The position numbers were made by a program, and so were the translations under genes. From Alphaproteobacteria bacterium (lineage in GTDB: Bacteria; Pseudomonadota; Alphaproteobacteria; Kiloniellales; DSM-21159): 38,069 nucleotides of DNA. Under the pieces are notes generated by a model that did not search any database, was not told where the DNA came from, and saw nothing but the letters and a program-made list of their open reading frames with translations. Shown here in pieces: positions 23,705 through 30,746 of the stretch (the stretch's first letter is position 1; each line of letters starts with the position of its first letter). The stretch covers positions 1 to 38,069 of the forward strand of contig JAUILQ010000054.1 of the NCBI GenBank assembly GCA_030433005.1, given 5' to 3'.

Positions 23705-25240
23705 TCACGGCACGTCCTGCCGATCGCCGTGGGCGATTTCCGGCACCCGCCGCTGCCGGCCGCGCAGGCGGCGCCAGGCCATGAGCAGCAGCGGCGAAAC
23801 CCAGACCGTCAGCGTGACGACGCCGAGCGCGGCCGCGACCGGCCGGTCGAAGAAGCCGAGCAGGTCGCCCTGGGCCTTGAGCATCGCGGTCATGAAGTTC
23901 TGCTCGAGCAGGCCGCCGAGCACCAGGCCGAGGATCGCCGGCGCCACCGGAAAGCCGTTCTCCTCCATCAGGTAGCCGAGCAGGCCGAGCGCCAGCATCA
24001 CCAGGACGCCGAACAGCGAGTTGGTGATCGCGAAGGAGCCGACGATGCAGAAGCCCAGGATCAGCGGCATCAACAGGTTGCGCGGCACGCGCACGACGTG
24101 CTTTGCGGCCTTCACCGCCGCCCAGCCGAGCGGCACGATCAGCAGGTTGGCGACGAAGAAGGCGATGAACACGGCGTAGAGCAGCGTCGGCGAGTTGATG
24201 AAGACCGCCGGGCCGGGCTGCATGCCCTTGAGGATCAGCACGCCGATGGCGATCGCCGTGATGGTGTCGCCGGGGATGCCGAAGACCAGCGCCGGCACCC
24301 AGGCGCCGCTCAGCGAGCCGTTGTTGGCGGCGCCGGCGTCGCAGATGCCCTCGACGTGGCCCTTGCCGTAGCGCTCGGGCGTCTTCGAGAAGCGTCGGCT
24401 GACCGCGTAGGCGACCCAGGCCGCGATGTCGGCGCCGGCGCCCGGCAGCGCGCCGATCAGCGTGCCGATGGCGCCGCCGCGCAGCACGTTCAGGCGATAG
24501 GGCCGCAGCGCCTTGCCGAGCCCGGAGAACAGGCCGCCGACCGGTTCCTGCTCGAGCGGCGGCGCCGGCTTCAGGGCGACGGCGTGGCGGAACACCTCGG
24601 CGATGGCGAACATGCCGATCATCGCCGGGATCAGCGGCACGCCGCCCATCAGGTCGGTGGTCCCGAAGGTGAAGCGCGGGTAGCCCGAGGTCACGTCCAG
24701 CCCGACCGTCGCGATCAGCAGGCCGATGAACAGCGAGGCCGCGCCCTTGAGCGTCGAGCCGGTCGACACGAAGGCGGCGCAGGTCAGGCCCAGGCAGGTC
24801 AGCCAGAAGTACTCGAAGTCGGAGAAGTTGAGCGCGACCCGGGCGAGCAGCGGCGAGGCGACGACCAGCACGACCGAGCCGAACAGGCCGCCGAGGCTGG
24901 CGCAGACCACCGAGGTGCCGAGCGCCAGCTCCGTGCGGCCGGCGCGCACCAGGGTGTGGGCGTCGTCCGTGTAGGCCGCCGAGGCCGGCGTGCCGGGCAT
25001 GCGCAGCAGGGCCCCGGGAATGTCGCCGGCGACCACCGCGACGGCCGATAGCGTGACGATCGCGGCGATCGCCGGCACCGGGTCCATGAAGAAGGTGATC
25101 GGCACCAGCAGCGCGGCGCCCATGGTCGCGGTCAGTCCCGGGATCGAGCCGATCAGCAGCCCCAGGCAGCCGGCGGCGAGGATCACCGCCAGCACGTAGG
25201 GATCGAGGATCAGCCCGAAGGCGGCGAGTACGTCGGTCAT
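23705..25240 (-). CDS. tctA: Tripartite tricarboxylate transporter large membrane subunit TctA
   Basis: 511 residues with about 12 membrane segments. Both TctA signature repeats are present: GLLIGSIPGLTATMGAALLVP near the N-terminus and GTLIGALPGAGADIAAWVAYAVS in the middle. It moves a carboxylate across the inner membrane using an ion gradient, with TctB and the periplasmic TctC. ATG 25238-25240, 39 bases after the tctB stop. The C-terminus ends in a basic and polar tail. Unlike the TRAP sets, this is the only TTT system here. Confidence 0.95.
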   Translation of the reverse strand: MTDVLAAFGLILDPYVLAVILAAGCLGLLIGSIPGLTATMGAALLVPITFFMDPVPAIAAIVTLSAVAVVAGDIPGALLRMPGTPASAAYTDDAHTLVRAGRTELALGTSVVCASLGGLFGSVVLVVASPLLARVALNFSDFEYFWLTCLGLTCAAFVSTGSTLKGAASLFIGLLIATVGLDVTSGYPRFTFGTTDLMGGVPLIPAMIGMFAIAEVFRHAVALKPAPPLEQEPVGGLFSGLGKALRPYRLNVLRGGAIGTLIGALPGAGADIAAWVAYAVSRRFSKTPERYGKGHVEGICDAGAANNGSLSGAWVPALVFGIPGDTITAIAIGVLILKGMQPGPAVFINSPTLLYAVFIAFFVANLLIVPLGWAAVKAAKHVVRVPRNLLMPLILGFCIVGSFAITNSLFGVLVMLALGLLGYLMEENGFPVAPAILGLVLGGLLEQNFMTAMLKAQGDLLGFFDRPVAAALGVVTLTVWVSPLLLMAWRRLRGRQRRVPEIAHGDRQDVP

Positions 25241-25279
25241 CGGCGATTGTCGGTCACGAGCGGGTCTCCGCCACCGCGC

Positions 25280-25753
25280 TCACCAGAGCAGCAGTTCGAG
25301 CGGGCCGACCGGCAGCGGCACGCGCAGCAGCAGGTCGAAGCCGACGAAGATGCCGACGGCCCCCGCCGCCGCAGCCGCCAGCGCGGTCGGCAGACGCGCG
25401 CGGAACCACAGCATGCCGGCGAACAGGACCAGGAACATCGTCGGCGTGAAGCCGAGCGGCTTGGAGAGGTAGACGTAGAACAGGATCAGCCCGACGATCA
25501 CCGGGATGCCGGCCACGTGGTAGAGCGAGCGCCCCCACTCGGGCACGACGTACCAGGGCGTGCGGTCGCCGCTCGCCAGCTTGCGCGCGACCAGCAGCAG
25601 TCCGCTGCCGGCCAGGCCGGCGCCGATCAGCGTCGGGAACAGCGCCGGCCCGAAGGACATGCCCGGGCGCGAGGGAAAGCCGCCGGCCTGCCAGATCACG
25701 CCGCCGCCGAGCAGCGCCAGCACCAGGCCGAGCACCGTGTCGTTGAAGCGCAT
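25280..25753 (-). CDS. tctB: Tripartite tricarboxylate transporter small membrane subunit TctB
   Basis: 157 residues with four membrane segments. It has the family form: a short N-terminus (MRFNDTVLGLVLALLGGGVIW), then FGPALFPTLIGAGLAGSG near residues 35-55 and a paired hydrophobic C-terminal half. It is the accessory membrane subunit of TctABC. ATG 25751-25753. It is separated from tctC by 243 bases holding an inverted repeat, an unusually long gap inside this operon. Confidence 0.88.
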   Translation of the reverse strand: MRFNDTVLGLVLALLGGGVIWQAGGFPSRPGMSFGPALFPTLIGAGLAGSGLLLVARKLASGDRTPWYVVPEWGRSLYHVAGIPVIVGLILFYVYLSKPLGFTPTMFLVLFAGMLWFRARLPTALAAAAAGAVGIFVGFDLLLRVPLPVGPLELLLW

Positions 25754-25793
25754 GGCGGCTGGATCCCTTCCTATCGTTCCGGCGGAGCCTTCA

Positions 25794-25946
25794 CGCTTGC
25801 ATGGTTCGACAAGCTCACCACGAAGCGACCAGGAGGCCAGAGCAGACCGACGGTCGCCCTATGAGGCGCTCATCAGGAAGTCGGAGCGGAAGCCGAATTG
25901 AAGAGCATCCGTCGCTTCATGGTGAGCTTGTCGAACCACGCAAGCG
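25794..25946. repeat. Inverted repeat with 36-bp arms, copy 2, between tctC and tctB
   Basis: Arm 25794-25829 and the reverse complement of 25911-25946 agree at 34 of 36 bases, with an 81-base spacer. The core TTCGACAAGCTCACCA is a variant of the core in the repeat at 1251-1366. The spacer carries no gene. Folding would give a long hairpin in the tctC-tctB mRNA, which might separate tctC expression from the membrane genes (inference). Confidence 0.85.
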
Positions 25947-25996
25947 GGAGGGCGCGGAAGCCGGGGCCTGGCCCCGGCTTCCGCACGAGCCCGGCC

Positions 25997-26992
25997 CTAC
26001 TTCGCCAGGCCGAGCTCCTCGATCAGGCCGCTCAGCTGGCTCGACTGCTGCTCCATGAAGCCCTGGAACTGCTCCGGGGTCTCGCCGACCGGCACGTAGC
26101 CGCGCTCGGCCATGAAGGCCTGGAACTTGTCGCTGGCGTAGACGTCGGCGGCCGCCGACTGCAGCGTCTGGACGACGGTTTCGGGCAGGCCGTCGGGGCC
26201 GACCAGGCCGAACCAGGTCGAGGCCGTCCAGTCGGACCCGGTCGCCTCCTTCAGCGTCGGCACGTCGGGGAAGGCCTCCTGGCGCTCGTCGTTCATCACG
26301 GCCAGCGCGCGGATCTCCCCGGCCTCGAGCAGCGAGCGCGACTCGACGACCGAGGCGGTGACCATCTCCAGGCCGCCGGCGGCGAGGTCCTGCAGCGCCG
26401 GGGCGCCGCCCTGGCTGGGGATCCACAGGATGGTGTCGGGGTCCAGGCCCTCTGACTGCATCCAGCCGGTCGCCGCGAAGTGCCAGGCGCAGCCGATGCC
26501 GCAGCCCGACGACTTGAAGCTGCCCTTCGGCTGCTCCTTGATCGCGGCCAGCAGCTCCTCGGCGCTCTGGTAGGGCGAGTCGGCCTTGACCGTCAGGCCG
26601 GCCGGGATCGCCGCCAGGCGGTAGATCGGCGTGTAGGAGTCCGGGCCGATGTCGGCCAGGCCGAGGGCCTCGTAGACCGTGACCTCCATGGTCGCGATGC
26701 CGACCGTGTAGCCGTCGGGCTCGGCGTTTGCCATGGCGACGTGGCCGACGACGCCGCCGCCGCCGGTCTGGTTGACGACGTTGACCGGCTGGCCGAGCTC
26801 CTCCTCCATCAGCGAGGCGAACATGCGCGCCACCGTGTCGGTGCCGCCGCCCGCACCCCAGGCGACCAGCAGCGTGACCGGGCGCTCGGGATACTCGGCC
26901 TTGGCCGGACCGGCGGCCCCCAGGGCGATGCCGCCGGCCAGGACGGCCGCCGCGGCGCCGGCCAGGAGCGTCTTCAGGCTCTTGGTTCTCAT
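25997..26992 (-). CDS. tctC: TTT substrate-binding protein TctC (Bug family)
   Basis: 331 residues with a signal peptide (MRTKSLKTLLAGAAAAVLAGG, cleavage near AKAE at about residue 32). The Bug motifs are YPERPVTLLVAWGAGGGTDTVAR, GGGGVVGHVAMANAEPDGYT and, late, LAVMNDERQEAFPDVPTLKEA. The protein is periplasmic; Bug proteins close over carboxylates such as citrate, aspartate or nicotinate. A CGIGC pair at about residues 174-178 is unusual and could form a disulfide. ATG 26990-26992 has AGGGAGGAAAAA upstream. It starts 55 bases after the amidohydrolase 2 stop. Confidence 0.94.
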   Translation of the reverse strand: MRTKSLKTLLAGAAAAVLAGGIALGAAGPAKAEYPERPVTLLVAWGAGGGTDTVARMFASLMEEELGQPVNVVNQTGGGGVVGHVAMANAEPDGYTVGIATMEVTVYEALGLADIGPDSYTPIYRLAAIPAGLTVKADSPYQSAEELLAAIKEQPKGSFKSSGCGIGCAWHFAATGWMQSEGLDPDTILWIPSQGGAPALQDLAAGGLEMVTASVVESRSLLEAGEIRALAVMNDERQEAFPDVPTLKEATGSDWTASTWFGLVGPDGLPETVVQTLQSAAADVYASDKFQAFMAERGYVPVGETPEQFQGFMEQQSSQLSGLIEELGLAK

Positions 26993-27047
26993 GGTCTTTT
27001 TCCTCCCTCTTGTGTGTTCCTGGTTCTCTGCGGGGCGGTTCCGGCCG

Positions 27048-28091
27048 TCAGGCCGCTCCCGCCGTCCCCCCGCCCGAGCGTCCCGGCGCGGCGCCGGGCG
27101 CCGTCGCCGGGCGCTCGATGCGGTAGAGGCGCAGCGCGTTGTCGCAGAACAGCTTCAGGCGCTCGGCCGGCGTGAACCCGCGGGTGATCGTCTTGAAGCC
27201 GTCGAAGATCTCGTCGAAGCCGGCGACCAGGCCGTCGACCGGGAAGTTGCTGGCGAACAGGCAGCGTTCGACGCCGAAGGCCTCGATCGTGTCGAGCACG
27301 ATCCCGCGGTTGGCCTCGACCGTCCAGGGCAGCCCCGGCCGGCCGATTCCGGAGATCTTCACCGCGACGTTGGGGCAGCGCGCCAACCCGGTCATGGCGG
27401 CGCGCCAGCCGGCCAGCCCCTCGGCGCTGCGGTCGGCCGGCAGGCCGGTGTGATTGAGAATGATCTGCGTCTCGGGGAAGGCCTCGGCCAGCGCCGCCGC
27501 CTCGGCCAGGTGCCACCAGGGCGCCTGCAGGTCGAAGGACAGGCCGTTCGGCGCCAGCTGCGCGTAGCCGGCGCGCCAGCGCGGGTCGCCCATCGAGCCC
27601 GGGGCGCCCGGCTCGACGTCCTGCGGCCGCGCCGCCGCCTTCGGCTTGTGGCGGATGCCTCGGACCTTGGGGAAGGCGGCCTGGGCGGCCAGCAGCTCGC
27701 CGGCGTCGTCGCGGTCGAGCCAGGCCTGCGCGACGATCGCCTGGCACAGCCCGGCCGCCTCGCCGGTGCGGCTGATCCAGTCGGTCTCCTGCAGCGGCTG
27801 GGCGGGGTCGACCTCGGCCTCGACGTAGACGCTGGCGACGATGTTCTGGTTGGCGCTGTCGCGCTTGTAGTCGGCGGCCAGGTAGTTCCGGCGGATCGCC
27901 GCGTAGTCGCCGTAGCGGAACGGAATCGGCGGCTCGTCGCTCAGCCAGGGGTGGCGGTTCGCCGTCAGGTCCCAGAGGTGATGATGGGCGTCGACGATCG
28001 GCAGGGCCTTGTCGCCCTCGACCGCGTCGTCCGCCCGGTCCGCGTGTTCCGCCAAACCGGCCCCGCCCCTTGAGCCGGGGCGGCCTCCCAT
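27048..28091 (-). CDS. Amidohydrolase (COG3618 lactonase-like TIM barrel), paralog 2
   Basis: 347 residues. After a 30-residue polar N-terminus comes PIVDAHHHLWD (His36-His38), then YVEAEVDP, RGIRHKP, IILNHTGLP and the late motif LFASNFPVDG. As in paralog 1, Asn replaces the Asp of the classical GSDWP motif, but the following Asp is kept. Many stretches align with the protein at 16204-17112, which suggests duplication and divergence. It probably opens a lactone in the cytoplasm. The only upstream ATG is 28089-28091, with no good ribosome site; a TTG about 12 codons in would give a start closer to that of paralog 1. It is the first gene of the TTT unit. Site S6 is 30 bases upstream. Confidence 0.88.
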   Translation of the reverse strand: MGGRPGSRGGAGLAEHADRADDAVEGDKALPIVDAHHHLWDLTANRHPWLSDEPPIPFRYGDYAAIRRNYLAADYKRDSANQNIVASVYVEAEVDPAQPLQETDWISRTGEAAGLCQAIVAQAWLDRDDAGELLAAQAAFPKVRGIRHKPKAAARPQDVEPGAPGSMGDPRWRAGYAQLAPNGLSFDLQAPWWHLAEAAALAEAFPETQIILNHTGLPADRSAEGLAGWRAAMTGLARCPNVAVKISGIGRPGLPWTVEANRGIVLDTIEAFGVERCLFASNFPVDGLVAGFDEIFDGFKTITRGFTPAERLKLFCDNALRLYRIERPATAPGAAPGRSGGGTAGAA

Positions 28092-28120
28092 AGGTCGCTT
28101 ATCGTTCGTTGCCCCGACTT

Positions 28121-28146
28121 TGGTATACCATCCGGGCCCCTGTCAA
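28121..28146 (-). promoter_or_regulatory. Putative GntR operator with TTGACA element upstream of amidohydrolase 2 (site S6)
   Basis: Minus strand: TTGACA (28146-28141), 10 bases, then the perfect palindrome TGGTATACCA (28130-28121). It is the best-conserved operator in the window. It would control the seven-gene TTT/CoA unit and possibly the divergent dehydrogenase. Confidence 0.65.
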
Positions 28147-28285
28147 CGCCGCCCGCTCCGTCCCCGCGCAGGGCTGCCACCCGTCGGGCGAGGCCCCTGC
28201 CGGGAGTCGCCACCGGCTCCGAAGCGCCCGCCCGGATGACGGCCGCGCGCCGCCGGTGCTAGGCTCCGGCGCGACCGCGCGAGAA

Positions 28286-28297
28286 CGGCATACCAAG
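28286..28297 (+). promoter_or_regulatory. Putative GntR operator at the dehydrogenase leader (site S7)
   Basis: CGGCATACCAAG, the reverse form of the regional motif, ending just before the GGGGAGG ribosome site of the dehydrogenase at 28309. A bound repressor here would act on transcription of that gene. Between S6 and S7 (28147-28285) I see only GC-rich sequence. Confidence 0.55.
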
Positions 28298-28308
28298 GGG
28301 AGGATCGC

Positions 28309-29235
28309 ATGGCCGAGAAGGGGCAGGAGAAGGGACAGGACAACGGACGCGACGGGCCGGCGCTGGGCTTCGTCGGGCTCGGGCTGATGGGCCAGCCGAT
28401 GACGCTGAGGCTGCTCGAGGCGGGCTACCGGGTCACGGTCTGGAACCGCGAGCGCGAGCGGATCGAGCCGGCCCTGGCCAAGGGCGCCCGGGAAGCCGGC
28501 AGCCCGCGCGAGGTCGCCGAGGCGGCCGATGTCGTGCTGCTCTGCGTGCTCGACACCGCCGCCGTCGAGGAGGTGGTTTTCGGCGAGGCCGGTATCGCGC
28601 GCGCCGGCAAGGCGCCGCGCCTGCTGATCGACCACTCGACCGCCTTCGCCGACCGCACCCAGGCGATGGCCGAGCGGCTGAAGGCCGAGACCGGCGCCGA
28701 CTGGGTCGACGCGCCGCTGTCCGGCGGCCCGCCGGCGGCCGAAGCCGGCCAGCTGACGGCCATGCTCGGCGGCAGCGAGGCGGCCGTCGCGGCGGCCCAG
28801 CCGATCCTTTCCGCCTACGCTGCGCGCGCCACGCGCATGGGCGAGGCCGGCGCCGGCCAGGCGACGAAGATGGTCAACCAGGTGATCGTCGGGAACCTCT
28901 TCGCGGTGCTCGCCGAGGCCGCCAAGCTGGCCGAGAACGCCGGCATCGACGCCGCGCGCATCCCCGAGGCGCTGGCCGGCGGCTACGCCGACGGCAACAT
29001 GCTGCAGAAGCTCTACCCGCGCATGCAGGGCCGCCAGTTCACGCCGCCCGCCGGCTACGCCCGCCAGATGCTCAAGGACCTCGACATGGTCCACGACCTG
29101 GCCAAGGCGACCAAGACCCCGACGCCGCTCTCGGCGGTCACCGCGACGCTCTACCGCCAGCTGATCGGCCGCGGCTACGGCCACCTCGACACGACGGCGG
29201 TGCTGGGGATCTACGACGAGACGATCGAGGGGTAG
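28309..29235 (+). CDS. Beta-hydroxyacid dehydrogenase (3-hydroxyisobutyrate / tartronate-semialdehyde reductase type)
   Basis: 308 residues. The Rossmann motif GFVGLGLMGQPM has its glycines at 23, 25 and 28. The substrate motif is DAPLSGGPPAAEAGQL, and the catalytic Lys187 is in GAGQATKMVNQ. The family oxidises or reduces beta-hydroxyacids (3-hydroxyisobutyrate, glycerate/tartronate semialdehyde) with NAD(P). A polar 17-residue N-terminus precedes the fold. ATG 28309 has AGGGGAGG about 6 bases upstream. It is divergent from the TTT/CoA operon and flanked by sites S6 and S7, so it is probably one step of the same pathway. It converges with the DUF2182 gene, 15 bases apart. Confidence 0.92.
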   Translation: MAEKGQEKGQDNGRDGPALGFVGLGLMGQPMTLRLLEAGYRVTVWNRERERIEPALAKGAREAGSPREVAEAADVVLLCVLDTAAVEEVVFGEAGIARAGKAPRLLIDHSTAFADRTQAMAERLKAETGADWVDAPLSGGPPAAEAGQLTAMLGGSEAAVAAAQPILSAYAARATRMGEAGAGQATKMVNQVIVGNLFAVLAEAAKLAENAGIDAARIPEALAGGYADGNMLQKLYPRMQGRQFTPPAGYARQMLKDLDMVHDLAKATKTPTPLSAVTATLYRQLIGRGYGHLDTTAVLGIYDETIEG

Positions 29236-29250
29236 ACCAAGCGGGCGCCG

Positions 29251-30057
29251 TCACGCGGCGGCAACCGCCGGCATCGCCAGGATCGACAGCCCCGCCAGGA
29301 TCAGCAGAACCCCGAGGCCGCGCGACAGCAGCACACCGCGCGGCGCGAGCTTCTCCAGCGCCACGACCGCGGTGAGGACGGCCATCCACAGCAGGTTCAT
29401 GGTGCCGGCGACGAAGGGCAGCAGCATCAGCGCCCAGCAGCAGCCCAGGCAGAACAGGCCGTGGCGCAGCCCCATGGCGGCCGCGCCGCGGAAGCCGGGC
29501 CGCCACTCGACGGCCAGGAAGCCGAGCGGCGTGCGGCACTTGCGCAGGCAGGCCTGCTTCAGGGGCGTGAACTGCACGGCACCCGCCGCGACCAGTAGGC
29601 CGGCCGCGAGCAGCGGGGTCCGGCTGGCGCCCGCGGCGTCGACCAGCCCGAGGCCCTGCAGGCCCCACTGCAGGGCCGCCGCGACGAGGCTGAAGCCGCT
29701 CCAGACGGCGAGATAGGCCAGCAGGAAGCCGGCGGTCCGCCCGCCGCCGCCCCTCGCCGAGCGGTCGAGCGCCGCGAAGCTGCTCACCATCGGCACCGCC
29801 GAGGGCAGCATCATCGCCGCCATCATCACCGCCCACATGGCGAAGACGGCGGCGGCAGCGGCCGGCGACCAGGCGGCGTCGGCCGGCATCATCAGGGCGG
29901 AGAGCCGCTGCGTCGCCGGCCCGCCGATGCCCTCGGCGAGCGCCGCGAAGCCGAGCCACAGCAGGGCGCCGAGCGCGAGCAGCCAGGCCGCCGTGCGCGC
30001 CCTGCCGGCGGCGGCAGCGCCGCCGCCGGCCAGGGCCTCCGAGAGGCTACGCGGCAT
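29251..30057 (-). CDS. DUF2182 predicted metal-binding membrane protein
   Basis: 268 residues with about seven hydrophobic segments. The family marks are the Met-rich helix MWAVMMAAMMLPSAVPM (about 74-90), QACLRKCRTPLGFL (Cys170, Cys174) and LRHGLFCLGCCWALM (Cys203, Cys206, Cys207). Met- and Cys-rich membrane faces are typical of copper or other soft-metal handling, but no member's reaction is known to me. ATG 30055-30057 lies inside the end of the DUF1326 gene (11-base overlap), so the two are translationally coupled. The pairing of these two DUFs is a recurring one as I recall it. Confidence 0.88.
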   Translation of the reverse strand: MPRSLSEALAGGGAAAAGRARTAAWLLALGALLWLGFAALAEGIGGPATQRLSALMMPADAAWSPAAAAAVFAMWAVMMAAMMLPSAVPMVSSFAALDRSARGGGGRTAGFLLAYLAVWSGFSLVAAALQWGLQGLGLVDAAGASRTPLLAAGLLVAAGAVQFTPLKQACLRKCRTPLGFLAVEWRPGFRGAAAMGLRHGLFCLGCCWALMLLPFVAGTMNLLWMAVLTAVVALEKLAPRGVLLSRGLGVLLILAGLSILAMPAVAAA

Positions 30058-30646
30058 AGGTGAAGTCCGAGACCAGGGCGTTGCGCTCGGCGACCTCCCG
30101 GCGGATGCCGTGGTCCTCGTAGCGGAAGTGCGCGCTGCGCGCCGCGGTCACCGGATGGCCGGGCGCGACGGCCAGCGGATGCCCGCGGATCGTGACGGGT
30201 TCGCCGTCCTGGCCCTCCAGGGCCGCGAACTCGGCGGCCGCGAGCGTGCCGACGCCGACGCTGTAGCCCTTGCCGGCCGGCTCGAAGCGCACCGGCACGC
30301 TGGCGACGCCCAGCACCTCGGCGATCAGCGGCTTGAGGTTGGCGGGATGGCCGCCGGCCTCGCCGGCGTAGATGCGCGTCAGCGCTTCCTGCTGGCGCGC
30401 GTCCGCGCGCTCGTCGAGATAGAGCGCGACGCGCCAGCCGCCGTCGGCCATGCGGCCGGGCGAATGCAGGCCGAGGGCGACGTTGAGGCCGTCCAGCCGG
30501 AGCTCGCCGTGACGGCCCTCGTCGATGCGCCAGAAGATCACGCCGATGCACTCGCCCTGGCTCGGCGGGCTGAGGAAGATGCAGGGACAGGCCGTCTCGC
30601 AGGTGCAGACCTCGGCGCAGAGTCCCTTCAGGTGCCACTGTTCCAT
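30047..30646 (-). CDS. DUF1326 cysteine-rich protein
   Basis: 199 residues, soluble, no signal peptide. The N-terminal motif CAEVCTCETACPCIF gives Cys10, 14, 16, 20 and 22, with Cys33 in GECIGV; this looks like a metal or cluster site. The remainder is a beta-rich domain (VALYLDERADARQQEALTRIY, then HFRYEDHGI near the end). The function is unknown. ATG 30644-30646 has AAGGAGG 6 bases upstream. It overlaps and precedes the DUF2182 gene; the two products probably work together, the soluble one perhaps delivering a metal to the membrane partner (inference). Confidence 0.88.
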   Translation of the reverse strand: MEQWHLKGLCAEVCTCETACPCIFLSPPSQGECIGVIFWRIDEGRHGELRLDGLNVALGLHSPGRMADGGWRVALYLDERADARQQEALTRIYAGEAGGHPANLKPLIAEVLGVASVPVRFEPAGKGYSVGVGTLAAAEFAALEGQDGEPVTIRGHPLAVAPGHPVTAARSAHFRYEDHGIRREVAERNALVSDFTYAA

Positions 30647-30746
30647 CGTCGCCTCCTTGGCTCTTGGTGAGTTGGCGGTCCCAGCCTGGAGCGGATCCGC
30701 CGGCGCTTCATGAGAGGGCCATGAGAATCCGGTGAAAGCGCCTGCC

